Source: Apostichopus parvimensis
Taxonomy: Eukaryota > Echinodermata > Holothuroidea > Aspidochirotida > Stichopodidae
Assembly (NCBI GenBank): GCA_000934455.1
Contig: KN884927.1
Span: 6,510-70,509, forward strand
Direction of reading: 5' to 3'
Length of the DNA stretch: 64,000 nt
Shown here: in pieces, positions 36,238 through 49,749 of the stretch
Numbering within the stretch: the stretch's first letter is position 1
Layout: each line of letters begins with the position of its first letter
Translations under genes and position numbers: made by a program
Notes under the pieces: model-generated
The model's database searches: none
Told to the model about the DNA's origin: nothing
What the model saw: only the letters and a program-made list of their open reading frames with translations

Positions 36238-36800
36238 TTGAAGGATTTTCCATTATCAACAAACGAAAAAGTCTTCTCCGAAGAGACGATTACAGATGCA
36301 CACAGATTAGCTGAGACAGCGATTTACTACATGAAGGAGACAAACTATGGCGTCATTGGTGGAAGTTTGGCAGGAATCGTAAGTGGTGTAATGTCAATCG
36401 CTGGGGCAGCATGGATTCTTTTCACAATTGGAGAATTAGGGTAATAATTTATGGGAATTAGTAGGACTAGACAGAGCTGGTGTGAACATCGGGTTTTCGG
36501 TCGAGAAAGTCATTGGGGATTAAAACAAGAATTTTTGTTAATGATCATTTCTCAAAAGCGAAATATTTTGCTCCGGTAGCAGAATGAGCAGAAGAAGCTT
36601 CGTATGATCAACTTTTAGAGACAATTCCAGAACCAGCTCTTGGTGATGCAAATATAACATTCCGTTTCTTTGTGAGGCGATAACTCGACGCTGACACCGA
36701 CCTTTCTGATGGTTACATGGCTGCCTCTCTATGGGAGGTTGGTCTGGCTGCGTTGGAGGAAGATCCGTTGCAGCTCGAGTAGCACTAAGTAATATTGATG
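36238..36800 (+). pseudogene. Apolipoprotein-L-like remnant
   Basis: After a possible acceptor (CAATATTTTGAAG) the plus strand reads ITDAHRLAETAIYYM, then GVIGGSLAGIVSGVMSIAGA. This Gly/Ala-rich membrane-hairpin style resembles the ApoL family core. Further on, in other frames, come GLDRAGVNIGFSVEKVIGD (about 36455-36510) and VGGRSVAARVALSNIDV (about 36746-36797), which fit later parts of the same family in the right order. The frames are not continuous, so the copy looks broken. ApoL-family proteins associate with membranes. The assignment rests on composition and short similarity only. Confidence 0.4.
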
Positions 36801-36804
36801 TAAG

Positions 36805-39800
36805 TTGTAATCTAATTGGATATGGTTTTAACAATATCGTTTCCTTTACATGGGTTACAGGGATATGTATATCACTTTGATAAATTCTTGACAGTGTGTC
36901 CACTCTTGTATATTCAGATAGTTATTAAATGAGACACAATGGCGACATTTAGCAGAAGTGAGAAGATTTCTGTGTTGGTGTTCTCTCACATCGATAGGCT
37001 GAGAGAGATTATTGTAACTTTAGCTACAATGTGCTTTAGGTTAGGTTCAACTTTGGTGTTACCAAAGCAAAGTCATTTAGTAATTTTGATAATTCAATAA
37101 TACATTTTTTCCAAAACAGCGTCCCGATTCCGACTGTTTTTATTCTGCTGGTTGCTAATCGGTAAATACAATCCATTCCAGATAATAAAGGTGAGAGCGT
37201 GACATAAAATGTTCACTTACATATTTCATTGTACACCTTTATCATTTTGAGGTCAATACACTAGAACTGATATAACTAATAGAACGTACACGTCAGCTTT
37301 GAAATGTCTAAGATAACTATAATAACCGTGGATGTGCATGAACATATCGGACTCCATAGTGCAAAGCTGCGCGAATAGAAATTACATTGAATGGACAAAG
37401 TAAACCGTCTATGCTTTAACGTGTTACTATTTACTTGGAGCTGTTAAGATTGGTAAAAGACTTTTAGAGAGATGTTTTTTCCCTCTACCAGTAAGTTAAA
37501 TTGATAAAATTGGATAAATGATAACTTATCCGATATTTGAATATACTTATAATTCACGGCCGACTTTGAAATATTGAAAGTACATGTCAATTATCACCTG
37601 TTCTATGCTTACCAAAATATTTTAGAGCAATGAAGCAGCAATAGTTTATTAACAAATTTACACTTTGAACAAATTGTATCTTTCCAATGCTTCTAGATGT
37701 TAGTTTGCGTGTTAGAACAAAGCTGAAATATTTATCTATTAAAATAAAAACCTATGATATTGATGATTATTTCAAAAATTTTGGTTCAACCATTGTTTTG
37801 ATTCAGAAAGTGTAGAAAGTATACATGTTGACCTTTTAATTTTCAAAAAGAAGTCTAGGTTTTACTTAGAAACAGGCCAGCACCTTCATAAATGTTCTAA
37901 AACAAGCCTAACATATAAAAACTAACCTGAAAAGATCAGGGCTATAGAGAATTGGACATTTGAATTACCATCGGAATCTTGCCAAAAACCCGTCCAAAAG
38001 CAGAAAAATCTCTTCATTGTTTCAAAAAGATCATATATCGCTCACCTTACACCCTTTTTATTAAAAATCCGATAAATGTTATGTTCTTTACAGGCATCCT
38101 TGCAAAACTAAAGCAATGAAATAGGGATAGCGCCACACAAGCGTTGTGAAAACAATTTGCATAATGCGGTACGGTCCAGGTGTGCGTGTGCTTGAATATT
38201 TGTGTTAATGTATTGTATATATCCTGGTGGAGGGGGCGTGTCCACAGTTCTTATTACAATCCTTATATCTCGTTCATTTTGCAACCAATTTCCACAATTT
38301 TAGCCTCAAATGATAAAAGCTATTTAAGATACTACTATATTGATATATAATAAACCAAAAACAAAATTGTTATCGCTATTGGCAGTATGTATTCCAAAAT
38401 AAGCTACTTGGGGGGCCTAATTGGCATATTTGCAGATGAAATTAGCCCAATATTAGTGAAACTTATCAAATATGAAATCAAAAATTGTTGCTCTTTCCAT
38501 TGATATAAAGTTTCTTGTAAACTAGGTAACACTGCCTTGTAAAAGGAATATACAAGAAAGGTCTTACGAACGCGGGACCATGCTGCCAGTAAACAATGTG
38601 AATACAATATGATTCAAAGTTTTTCCCCTTTATCTACACAGGCTAGAAATGATCTTGCTAAGTAGAAAGACGAAAAGAAAATAATTGGGCCGAAAGTAGC
38701 AGAGCAAAGTCAGAAGATTTTTCGGAGCTGCTCCTTGACCTTGCAAAAAATATGGAACCCATTAATAAGATTTTCGGGGCAGATTAACATTTATTTTAAT
38801 ATTAATATAATATATTAACATAATGTTGACGTTTGTCAATACACTTTCCAGAGTACATTTAAATGTCTGTTTCTCCAACCCTCAAGATCACAATGGAAAT
38901 GGAACCGAAAACAACACCAAAAATACTGCGGATAGCTTTGAATCAGGTTTCAATGCTGTGTTTGTCAATACCGTTGTCCCTTGGACATTTTTCGTGCAAG
39001 ATTATATAACCCAAAATGACATTGGTTGTCATTCATGGGGTTTCTGTTGTTTGCAACAGGCAACGAGGTACAATACCTGTGTACAGGCTCAAATATGTTG
39101 TAACATGGAATACACAGAAATTATTCTGCCGTTAAAGTTTTACTGTTGGTTTGAACAAAGGTATACATTAAATATTTATGTCCAAAATATTGGCATACCG
39201 TTTAAGCAGTCCATCCAAACAATTTAGGTAAATAAATTAGCTTTGGCAAGGAATCCTGTTATAATTCTTTCCAAAAAAAAGTATTATAATTATACGATCA
39301 AAAGTATGAATATCGATAATGATTGGTACACAAAATTATATAAATTTAGTCGCGCCCATTTGTTTGAACAAGCCAATGGAAGTATATTAGTAAATGCATA
39401 TGAAGTAAGGAGGAAACAACCCACAACTCATCTTTCATACCAAACAACTTCACAAGTAAACTAAATAGTACAAGTGCACATGTACTAGTCTACACAAAGT
39501 ATCCACACAGTGCACATATATAGTATCTTAATCCGATTGTTACTGTTTTTTCCTAAATTCCGCTTTTGCAAGCATGGAAGCAAGAAAACTGACAAAAGAA
39601 CAAAGTGACTAACTAATCCTCAACGAAAGGCACGAAGAACCAAGCCGCGAATGAAATATAGTAAAAGGCGAATCTGTATCTGCGAAGAACAGCACAGAAC
39701 GTGGCTCGTGCGATATGCCTAATTCAACATATTGGATCAAGGCATAGACCTACTTTTGTTTGAAGGTATTTTTCTTCATTCGAGACCTTTAAGGTAACGT

Positions 39801-42800
39801 AGATTATTATGGATTGATCACTCGAATCGAGGCCCTCCTTTCAATCTCGAACATTCGATGAGGCTCAAAGAACTTACCATTACCACTTATTGTCCAGCAA
39901 ATTTACTGAATATATAGTCAGTAGTAGGTTAAGTAATCGTATTTCGTGTTTACATGTAGAGTGATGTAGTGATTTGCTGATCGAGGAACTGTAAGTGATG
40001 AATATTCATACCCTACTGTGTGTATATGAGCCGTTGCTTAACGTTTGTAATGTAGTCAGTTATTTTCAAAAACATTTTTACGAGTTGAACCATTTTGTAA
40101 AAATGTTTGGTAATCTTCACCTGTATTTTTACAGAGTCATTACTTGGTACATTTAAACCAGGGACACCGCCAGTTTTTAATTGCAATATAGAGAAACATA
40201 TAAAGCCAGACGTTGTGTATTGATTTTGCTCAAACATACAGTGCAACTCTAATGTTTTACTACTGTAATGTTTAGATTACCCTAGTTGTCTGTATGTATA
40301 CTTGATATAGGTATACAACACCCGTGTGTACTATCCCATGTACAGCTCGTTTCTGGTATGGTTGAATGGTAATTTCAAAAGACAAAAGAACCATAGTTGA
40401 GATCATTGCTTATTCACTGAAGTAAGAGGTTTGCGTAGGGCTATATGCATATGGCATTTGCAGCATAGTAATTAGGGAGACACATTTAATGGTCTACATA
40501 TCTATCTGCCAGTGTTACAAGGCCCATTCTGATCAGGAGAAAGCCACAGTCGCGTGCACAGGATTTCGCAGGTGGAGGTAGCAACTTCCAAATTTTCTCC
40601 AACTGACTTAGTAAGGGGACTGAGCTCTTGTGGAAGGGCCAGAAGCAAATAAAGAATTTCATAAAAGAGGGGACAGCGCTGGAGTCATTGAAGCCGGAGA
40701 AAACAATGAAGTCAAATGGAGCATTTTATGGCACGTGTATACTATAAATTATGTCTAAATAGGTAGGCCAAACCGTAAGATTTTGTTAATAAATACTTTA
40801 TGTTATGTTTCTTAAAAGAGTGGGGTCGATTCCACACACAGTAGTGGTCCAACTCTGCCCAGCTGAATGCAAAATTCACCCGACTGAACCATTTTACATC
40901 GACTGGCGATCGGAGGTAGGGAGGTGATGGCCCCGGATCCACTGCGCCACTGACTGCCATGAACGATATCCTACCCAGTGACCAATTTACCCTCATTCGA
41001 ATATTCTGGCACCCGTGAAGACGGTTTATCTTAAGTTCAGAGCTTAGATACTGACTATAGCAACAATCATAGAAGAGAATTACCACATCTAAAAAATACA
41101 CACAATGTATCAAATGATGCAAAGTGGCGGTGACTTGTAAGTTGTCGCAACTCTACCTACTGTTCTGCGTTGACGTATCTAAGTCAATAATAATACGTAC
41201 AAATATTCCGTAATTCCTGACAATTTACATCTAAATAATGCTTGTAAATTCAATTTTTTAGGCCTCAATATTTTTGTCAGAATACTTCAACAACAAGGGA
41301 ACACTAGAAATGTAGTTACGTTCCTCTTAACCACCTCTATGAGGCTGTATTGGGTGTGGTGTTATGGATGTTATTTCTGGAGTTTACCTCGAAACAGCTG
41401 TTTGCTAAAACAATTGAAATGTTTTCTTGTAGTAATAGTTTTATTGAGAAAATTAAACTTTGTAGGAGGCCTTTACATTTGATCCAAACATCCAAAAATC
41501 ATCACTTCAAAACGGTTGAGAGAATATCGGTTTTATAATTCAACAGTTGGATACTTTGAATAATTAGATATGGAAAAGGTTTCTACCTACTTACCAACCT
41601 AGAGCATAACAAACATGTCTCATAGCGACCACTTTTTAAAAACAAACTAAAACATAGCCTATTCGCTCATATTTTAATAAATCTTTACAATGAAAGGACG
41701 TAGTCGTGTCCTCTAAAATAGGAACCAACTCTGTAAAGTGTAGCTCTGAAAACAAAACCAATTTTGTGCAAAACTCTACGAAAGAATGTTGATGACGTGC
41801 GTGTAATTTTACAAGCCACGCTAAAGTCTATGAATAAGTTGAGTGTACGTATGAGTAATCAGTAACAAGAAATCCGTAGTCATAACCGTGAACGTTTTAC
41901 TATGATTGGCTACTGAACCGTATCATGCTTGAACAATAATCGGAATTCATAGACATAAGTAGTACTGGAAACGTGAAAGAAACCAAGACAATGGAGAAGG
42001 ATTCGCTGAAAATCGTTTTACCAATGATAAAAGAAATATAAATTCACTTAGCAACGGCAACGTCATTTTGCTTAAGTGAATTGTTTTGTATATCACGAGT
42101 ATGCAGTGTATTTATACTTATATTGCGTCATTTGTACACTGTAACGTTGCTACATGCTCAAGTACAAAGATATTGTTAGGATTGTTTGAGATTCCAGAAT
42201 ATTATACTGTTATGGAAACGAAAAAACACACAATTAGGTTGCCACCACTGCATGTTGTGAAGCATATATAAACTTATGTTATGCTATGTGTGTCCTCACC
42301 AGTGAAACGATTTCTTCTCCTGACTAATCCCCTAATTAGTGAATCATTCCGATTTATTACCACACCATGTAAATACTTTGAATTGTTTCTTACGTTGACT
42401 CAAAATATGTTACCTTCACCATTTCTGAATGGCCACCCCACCCAACCCCCACGCCTTCAACTATTGTATTATCAAAGGTATGAGCATAGGAATATGGAAC
42501 ATTTAATTGTTGATGGGCTATTTGAATAAACACTCCCCACAACTATAGTAACCTGTACATACCTACAATGACAGTTCAGGTCATACGGCGAAGCAATATT
42601 TAATACAGAATAATAATCAAATGAAACTGATTAATCATGGTGTTCTGTAAATAAAAGAGTTATTATCCAGTTCCTACCTATATAGAAATGGCGGCTGCCA
42701 TATAACTGACAGTATATATTCGTATTCAATTAGTCCATTATATTACCACAAGAAGTCTGTATGAAATGTGACAATGGAAGGGCAGGGATGGGGTTTTAAC

Positions 42801-44190
42801 AGGTGTGCTAATGTGAGCCTTGTTGCGTAAATTATGTTGGCCATTTAACAACAACGTGAAGAATAGTAAACTCCTACTGGTGATGGTTGCTCCTGTCAGG
42901 GAAGAGAGTGGCGATTAAATTCACATCACTGCTACACTCTTAAAACGACCTTGTAATTTTTCCGACCAGAAATTCTAGTCAAACTATTTTTGACTATAAA
43001 AAATCGTTTTGACAAGATATTCTCGTTACGGTCACTCTGATCTAGTTAATTTACAAGTTTATCAGCCGACAACTAACAAGATATCCGGAGTCACAGCTGA
43101 GCTTTTTTTATTAGTTTGCTTATGGAATTCAGACGTTTGACTTTAACATTTTTGTCGGCGCGCAACCATCGGCCTAGACTAATACTACACAAAGTAAGAA
43201 AACTATTACTAGAGGTTAACACAATACATCGAAACATTTAACAGTACAGGCGACACGTCCTGCCGACGTTTATGCAATGAGTATAGCCGGTATTTATAAC
43301 ACCCGTTGAAGTCATTCAACTAGGCTTAACGTTACTGGGGAACATCAGTTCAAAGTTGCTTGCATTTTGTACCAGGATGTGTTTAGGCTATTGTCGTTAG
43401 TTTACTAACGCTCTTAGAGCCTACGCTGTCCTCGTCGGCTAGATATAGCTAGGCCTAGTAGGGTGCTCAAATATTTCGTGCATTGAAGCCACAGATTTGA
43501 TTGTAACCTCACGATTCTTTCACCTTATGCCATCGACGTTCATTTTGGGGATATATGACTAACAAACTGTCACGAGTTTGTATAAAATAACTCTTCTCTG
43601 TCATCTGTGTCCAAAGATAGAACTTCACTGTGCTAACGCCCTAGGCCCTAGGCTAGTACTGAGTAGTAGGAATATTTAGTAACGGTACAACTATAACCTA
43701 GACTAGGGCCTACATATGCATATAACCACTAGTATACTCTGTATTTGAAGAGCTCAGATGCAAAAGTTCTTACGTGCCATCTGAATAATTTGGAGAAAAT
43801 CACAAAAAAACTGTTGCAGGACTTGGAAATATTTGTTTCAGAGTGGAATTGGAGCTGATGGATTGGTTATTACCATAGTTTTGAATAGGAAACATTTTGG
43901 AAATCTGGTACTTATTATTCTGAGAACTGTGACTAATTAGTAATTAGGAAAATATGGATGTAAGCCCTTTTGCAATAAAATGAAGTGTGCAATCAGACAT
44001 TTCACACGAAAAAATTCTAAAAATCTGGTTCACAGTATACTGTCAAAGATTTATTCGCACTTAACACAGATTACATGGTTTGTGTGAGCTGAGGTTGAAC
44101 GGAGTGGTGGGAGGGGGGTGTAAGGGGGTGAAATGAATCTTGAAACACTTACGTTATAGCATTTAATATGAATTTTTGTAATGCAGATTA
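36805..44190. other. Intergenic, no gene seen
   Basis: One open frame of 134 codons (38823-39227, +) has no recognisable domain, signal or splice context and is not called as a gene. A possible SINE lies at 40800-41060. Nothing else could be supported. Confidence 0.5.
40800..41060 (-). mobile_element. Possible tRNA-like SINE fragment
   Basis: On the minus strand TGGCGCAGTGG (near 40946-40956) resembles box A, and ATGGTTCAGTCGGG (near 40878-40891) is a weak box B. The body differs from the SINE family at 4905 and 12070. It could equally be another repeat. Confidence 0.25.
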
Positions 44191-44534
44191 AAGGGTGAAA
44201 GGCGCAACGACCGCAGGGGAGGGAGGATGCAAGGGGTTTGGGTGGGCTGCAGGGAGTGGCAAGCTCCCCTCCTTTGCACGTAAGGTTGCTCGCCCATACA
44301 AAGCATTGCTCTATACCTCCTTAGGTAATCCAACTTGCAACAGGTGGTTGCAAACTTGCCTTGCTTGGGGGAGGGAGTGGGGTGGGGGATGGGTTCATGT
44401 TGTACCTGGTATACAGATAAACTAGTGAATTATAACAGTAAACATACCAATAAGGATGACAATGTTGGTAAAAATAATAATAACAAGAGTATCAGGACGC
44501 TCTTGATGCATAGTTGAGCCAGCCACAGAGAAAC

Positions 44535-44815
44535 AAAGAGACCTGAATACATTCATTTGTGACACACACACAATATCATTCCATTCAATTCATTGCTGCG
44601 GAAGTACACACACACACACACACACACGCGAAAACACAAACAGACCTGAATACATTCATTGCTGACACACACACACGCGCGCGCACGCACACACACAGTA
44701 TCATTCCATTCCATTCATTGATTCGTAAGTACACACACACACGAAAACATGGCGATGAGATCAGCAACTTCGCGGAAACACAAACAGACACACATACATA
44801 CACACACACAGCCTC
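44535..44815 (+). repeat. CA-rich microsatellite inside a tandem unit of about 105 bp
   Basis: (CA)n runs with some CG steps are embedded in two longer copies. Each starts GACCTGAATACATTCATT and contains ATCATTCCATTC and AAGTACACACAC (about 44540 and 44643). Open frames here are repeat translations, not genes. Confidence 0.85.
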
Positions 44816-44854
44816 ATTACATTAGTTTCGCTACCATTTCATGGCTCAACTAAT

Positions 44855-45014
44855 GATGTTGATAATAATAACAGTAATGTTGATAAAAATAACAGGAATG
44901 TTTATAATAATGTTGATTAGTAACAATAATGTTGATAATAATAACAATAATGCTGATAATAATANNNNNNNNNNNNNNNNNNNNNNNNNNNNNNNNNNNN
45001 NNNNNNNNNNNNNN
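44855..45014. repeat. Degenerate ATA/AACAATAATGTTGAT repeat ending in a 50-N gap
   Basis: Units such as AATAATGTTGATAATAATAA run into Ns at 44965-45014. The gap length matches that at 29189-29238, so it is a fixed placeholder. Just beyond it is the donor of the last visible SET exon, so the downstream exon may be lost in or past the gap. Confidence 0.8.
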
Positions 45015-45034
45015 TAGCATGTCAAGTTACATAC

Positions 45035-45926
45035 CTGTTGTCTAACTTGTCTCCATGGTGCATCTTTTCTACCATAGTCATATCGAATTTCATCACCAGG
45101 AAGGATATCACACCTTGCTACCAAAACAAGTTGTGCAGTGCCATCTATGAGAATCTTTAATACTTTGGCATTGGGACTCTTCCATGCATCATTTGCATAT
45201 CTACCTAAGCAATGGTTCAAAGTTGCATCAACACTCAAAGAAAGTAAATGTTGTCAATGCACTGGTAACAATAAGTCAAATTATTTGTTTGCAATCATCT
45301 ACTGATGAAACCTACAACTTCAGTTGGTACCACAATCGTTCACTTAGTTCTTCACTTACAATAATACAATCAATCAGTGAAGGTCCACTATGTGGCCATA
45401 TGTGTTAACTCCTACTATACTGACATACAGAATGTGGAATACATCTGGACTCGGACTTGAGACCTAGTCCAGGGGATCTGAAGTCCGAGACAAGTCTGAC
45501 TGCAAGACATCCCAGGTCTGAGTTCAAGTCCACAACAAAAGGACTTGAGTCCTACAGCACTGGGTTATAAGATGATGTGGTATGAGGAAGGGAATGCTAC
45601 ACAAACTGAGGTTATTGAAAGAACTACAACATTTATTGAATAATATGAAAGGAAATTTACTTTGGTCCTGATACTATAACACATTTTTATGTTGCTTAGT
45701 ACACACCATATCCAATTCAAGTACTGTAGAAGCTGCTGTGGAATGAGTAGAGGTATTACAAGACATTTGACCTACTTAGCACAATTCCTTCCTCCCATCA
45801 ACAAAATAGTAAACATATGCCAGGTCATCAACATGTTTTCATAGTTAGATGCTGCTTCCAACTTCCCCTTGTATTCCACCAAAAATTCGCCTGTTGAGAA
45901 GCTTTTGTCTGCAAACAGCTCTTTAC
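45035..45926 (-). pseudogene. KMT5A-like SET-domain methyltransferase, two exons with a frame break
   Basis: Exon one starts at 45926 after a CTACTTACTACAG acceptor and encodes (G)KELFADKSFSTGEFLVEYKG, the SET N-terminus. The frame changes near 45838, after which LAYVYYFVDGRKEL continues the fold to about 45775. The second exon (45233-45035) follows CTTTCTTTGAG. It encodes VDATLNHC, GRYAND, ILIDGTAQLVLVARCDILPG and DEIRYDYG, then KDAPWRQVRQQ and a GTATGT donor. The NH motif, the GDE and DYG are the S-adenosylmethionine and lysine-channel parts of SET, and the order matches KMT5A (SETD8), a histone H4 K20 monomethylase. The frame break suggests a pseudogene, unless it is an assembly error. The junction between the two exons is not certain. 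Confidence 0.65.
45430..45560 (+). repeat. GACTCGGACTTGAGTCC-type degenerate minisatellite
   Basis: Variants of GGACTCGGACTTGAG, AAGTCCGAGACAAGTC and GGACTTGAGTCC repeat in both orientations over about 130 bp, so the strand can fold on itself. It lies in the SET intron. Confidence 0.6.
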
Positions 45927-46087
45927 CTGTAGTAAGTAGAACAAGTAAATATACAACATGCTTCTTCCACCTATGTCCATATAGTTCTTCTATATCTGGG
46001 TAATACAATTGTAGACTCAGTGTACTTTTGTACAAACACTGATAAAAAGAAATGTTTAGACAGTAGGCAGTTAAAGGACAATAAATA

Positions 46088-48259
46088 TTACAAACTAGAT
46101 ACAATTCTCTTAAATGCGTAGAAGTTCTTGACAGTGAGTAGACCAGGAGGCGGGAGGATTTCCAGAATTTTCGCTTCAGTTATCTTGAAAGTTGGGACTG
46201 CCCTAAAGTTCTGGCTGACAACCGACTTAAAGTCATACACCATCCAGTCAATGTTATAGATCATCACCCTTCCGACCTCACCAAACGCGTCATAATACTC
46301 ACGGGGCAACAGGATGGTTTCTTTGGTGCGCAGAATTTTCTCAACCCTGCCAAACGCACGATCTGCCGGCATGTACGAGTGACCGCGGACCGGGAATACA
46401 TGCTCTATTGTCACATTGTGTTGGTAGGCCAGAATGTTGAGGGCAGCAAGAACAGTGAAGTTTTTGTTTTGGCCAATACACAAATCGCTGAACAGTCGGA
46501 TTGTTTTGATCCCATGGTTCGCAGCAGAGAGTCGCTCGTTGAGGAAATGGGTGAGAGCGCTTGCAATCTGATTTGCCCCTCTGCCCTGCTGATGCTCACC
46601 CCAAGTGTAAAACTTGACGTGTTCCTTGGTTTGCTCCCCTGGATGGTGCTCAACAATGCCCAAGAAGTACAACCACAGCTGCCTAGCATAATATGCCTCC
46701 CCTATTGGCGACTTGGGGAGAGCTTGGTTCTGCATCAAATCGAAGCAGACAGTCAAAACTGTCTCATCAGTGTCCTCTTTCAGCAGTGAGTAGAACTTCT
46801 TCCCTCGCATCTTGTGAACCAACAGCTCAGTCACAAGTTCCTGCTTCCTTTCAGGGGCATCCGTTGCTTTAATGAGCGACGTCATCTTGGTGCAGGAGGA
46901 GCACACATCCTTCTTAGGATTCCCAAACCCCAAGTTGAATGATGTCATGAACACATCATAATAGAACTGGTACTTCACTTCTAAGGGACCATCATACTCT
47001 GGTGTGAACATTTCAAACATCTTCTTCACGTTCAGATGGCAGGGTAAGTATTTCCTATGGGGAGTCTTACCTCGACCATAGTGAGAGGAGACGCACCTAA
47101 AGCGTTTGATATGTTCCACGATCCTCTCCTTTAACTCTATGTAGTCTGGATTTCTTCTTGGCCCTCCTCTTCTCTCCGGTCGCATGTTGTTGGTAGACCA
47201 CTTATATGCAGCGATGTTCCTCATGCGCTTGGCACCAACACAGAAAATGGAGAGGAAGGTTCGACTGCAGACCTCCAGTATATGACCGTCTTCATCTATG
47301 ACCTGGGAAAATGAAGTAAATAAAAAAGGCACTTTAAGGATTGTTGTTATAATATAAATTTATTCGAAGTTCCTGAAGCGAAGACCCCTAGATACCTGCT
47401 TCTCCAATAATTTGGGAATAAAATAACATTAATATTGATTGCTTTTTGCCCTTTACACATTGCTGACATGCTCAGTTCCATTCCAGATACTTTGCTACCC
47501 TAACTGTAGTATATAACCGCAAGGCACTCAGACAGGCACGGAGAGTAACCAGAGGTAAAAAAATGCCAATTGTACAGTTCCTCACATGTCCACAATTTCC
47601 ATCTGGGTAGGGACATACAGGTATGTTTGTTTGATGTGATTCTCCCCTGCAGGAACTCGGCAAACTCCCTACTGGGATATAAACGCCAAGTCTCGGCCAA
47701 ACTAACTCACAAATTAACATCCATGATCGAGGGATAGCAGTGCAACAACAGTAAAGTACCATGCCGAAAGGCACATCGGAAAAGCTGATAGACCTGTGAT
47801 GGATGTGCACACAGCCATGCACAAGATATTGATCATCAGGCAACTTGCAAATTGCCTACTCTTCATTTCTTCCCTGATCCAGTCTCTCATGCTGAGCGTC
47901 AAGCGAGAAGGCAGCAGGTCCCATCTTTGGTATGACCCGACTCACTGATATTTTTTAAGTGACTGGCCTTGTCATGCTGACCAAAACAGTCAAACAGTCG
48001 AATGACATTGCAGGTACTGGCACACAGGTACTTACAGTATACTTGATGGAATACTTGACATCCCGTTTTCGATCTTGTCCAACCCGTCGACGCTTGACAG
48101 GACTCAAAATAAGAAGCGAGGCCAGGAACTGATCTTGGCGAACTTTATCAGAGTCGGCATACATCTCATCAAAGGCATGTCGGACATCTGCTCGTCCTAG
48201 AAGCTCCTGCTTGCAGTAACTGTGATCTGGATGATGGCAGTCTTTCTTTGGTTTCTTCC
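46088..48259 (-). CDS. DUF7869-family protein, two 3' exons
   Basis: Exon 48259-48036 has an acceptor (TATCACGTACAG) and a GTAAGT donor. It encodes KKPKKDCHHPDHSYCKQELL and KRRRVGQDRKRDVKYSIKYT. Exon 47302-46088 starts in phase VIDEDGHILEVCSRTFLSIF and stays open for 404 codons to TAA. Key stretches are GFGNPKKDVCSSC, VCFDLMQNQALPKSPIGEAY, RQLWLYFLGI, GRGANQIASALTHFL, IRLFSDLCIGQNKNF and FPVRGHSYMPADRAFG. Together this is the usual pattern of the DUF7869 proteins of invertebrates. Acidic residues in CFDL, LFSD and the PADRAFGRVEK stretch resemble an RNase-H/DDE-type triad, but catalytic function is inference. At least one 5' exon is missing. No lesion seen in 478 codons. The SET exons lie downstream on the same strand; a stop separates them, so one transcript is not shown. 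Confidence 0.75.
47735..47940 (-). repeat. Possible dispersed repeat in the DUF7869 intron
   Basis: The phrases CTCATGCTGAGCGTCAAGCG and TTTGGTATGACCCG (47888-47941, read on the plus strand) recall a repeat motif I have met in many invertebrate sequences. No boundaries or flanking duplications could be found. Confidence 0.25.
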
Positions 48260-48539
48260 CTGTACGTGATAAACAAAGTGGATCTTAGTTAATAGTTGAA
48301 TATAAATGTCATTAACTGTGAGATTCAGCAGTGCTGCTAACCTATAAGTTGACAAAGACATTAGAGCACAGGCAGCACTAGTAGGCCTACCTCCTCAATG
48401 GGGATCCAAGTTTTCCGACCAAAAGCCTGGTAGACACACGCCCAACCCGCAGGCCTGTAGCCAGGGACTGTCGGTATGGGGGAACAAACAAACTGAAGTG
48501 GGGCACAACGTGGACATCGTGTGCAGGGTTCTGGGAAAA

Positions 48540-48890
48540 GATCTAAGGGGGTACAGCATGGGGAGGGGAGCATGCTGCACGGGGGAGGGGGGCAGGTCCT
48601 GTCCCCCGCCTGGCTACGGGCCTGGATGTGGGAAGGGGGGATGGGGTAGGCCGCACTAAATGTCGGAAACATGACTGAGCCGCGCCTATGTCAGTGTCCC
48701 GGTCGGTTGGGGAGGGGGTGAGGAATTTCTTCCTCCACTTTCCGGAGACAAAGAACGAAAACGTGCTTGAGTGATATCCTTGAGCCTCCCCCCTCAAAAA
48801 TATGGTCAGCCCCCCCCCCCAAACCAAATTTAGCCCCTCCAAATTTCAGCAATGGTGTTTCAGCCCCCCCCCCCCATTGTTGAGCCTAGA
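48540..48890. repeat. G/C-homopolymer-rich dispersed repeat
   Basis: Includes a minus-strand CAGGCCCGTAGCCAGGCGGGG near 48600-48620, similar to 25105-25125 on the plus strand, with long C and G runs (48811-48820, 48865-48875). Open frames across it are compositional. Confidence 0.4.
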
Positions 48891-49749
48891 ACCGCCCAGT
48901 GCAACACGCTCAGACAAGTTGTAGCAGTGATGCAACGTAGCCTAGAATGTATTGTATACAGTGTACCACTCCCTTTATTCAGTGACCCGCTCAAATTTAC
49001 ACATGGGAATATCCCATTCTTATCCTAAATATCTCGATGCACCGAAAAATCGCAGGATAAAACAACCACGAACCTGCTGTCAAGCACCCAATATTGTTAG
49101 GATGACCGGTTCCGCTAACATTTCTAGGGAGTGGTAGGGTGATTGCGCAATGTCCATGGCGTAAACGTCTGTGTCTGTACTACACTTCCATGTATTTACT
49201 TCCGTGAAAAACCTCGCCTCATGCCTATGGTTATTTAAACACAACATGCGCCTAAGCTTACAGAATAATACGTAAAGTCAATGTTAGGATAGCCTACGAT
49301 CCGCGTAAATAAACATACTAACCCGTTCGCGAATGAAGTCTCTCCTTTGCCTTGGCTCTTTTCGATTCTTTTGGATTCTTCCTTCTTCTCTTTGGTGAAA
49401 GAATATTTATCTCAATTCTTTCGTCACCACTCATGTTTGAAGAGAGCAGTTAAAAATCATGGGAAGAACGACGTTAACACTGAAGTTTTATTCAGACTCT
49501 GTGCAGTGCTGTTCAGTATAGTACCAAATGTTATGGATTGTCAGTATTGCCACTCTAAAATACAAGAAATAATATGATTGCCAATCATGATTAGGGAGTA
49601 ATCATTTTGATAATTATATTATTTCCTCCGACAATATAAACGTAGAAAATAAAACCAAAACAATATAAGTGCACGACGGTCGTTTGTTGCAATAGGGACA
49701 TCAATTTACAGCAAAGGAAAGTGTGCAGGAATATTGACTTTTGAGTGGC

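Noticed and set aside
38823-39227. 134-codon open frame on the plus strand
   Set aside because: No domain, signal peptide, repeats, splice context or codon pattern to support it; length is possible by chance in 64 kb.
44559-44825. Histidine/threonine-rich frames on both strands
   Set aside because: They translate the CA microsatellite.
46379-46789. 136-codon plus-strand frame
   Set aside because: It is antisense to the DUF7869 exon, whose minus-strand reading shows family motifs.
47472-47843. 123-codon minus-strand frame
   Set aside because: Lies in the intron between the DUF7869 exons, over probable repeat sequence, and has no recognisable domain.
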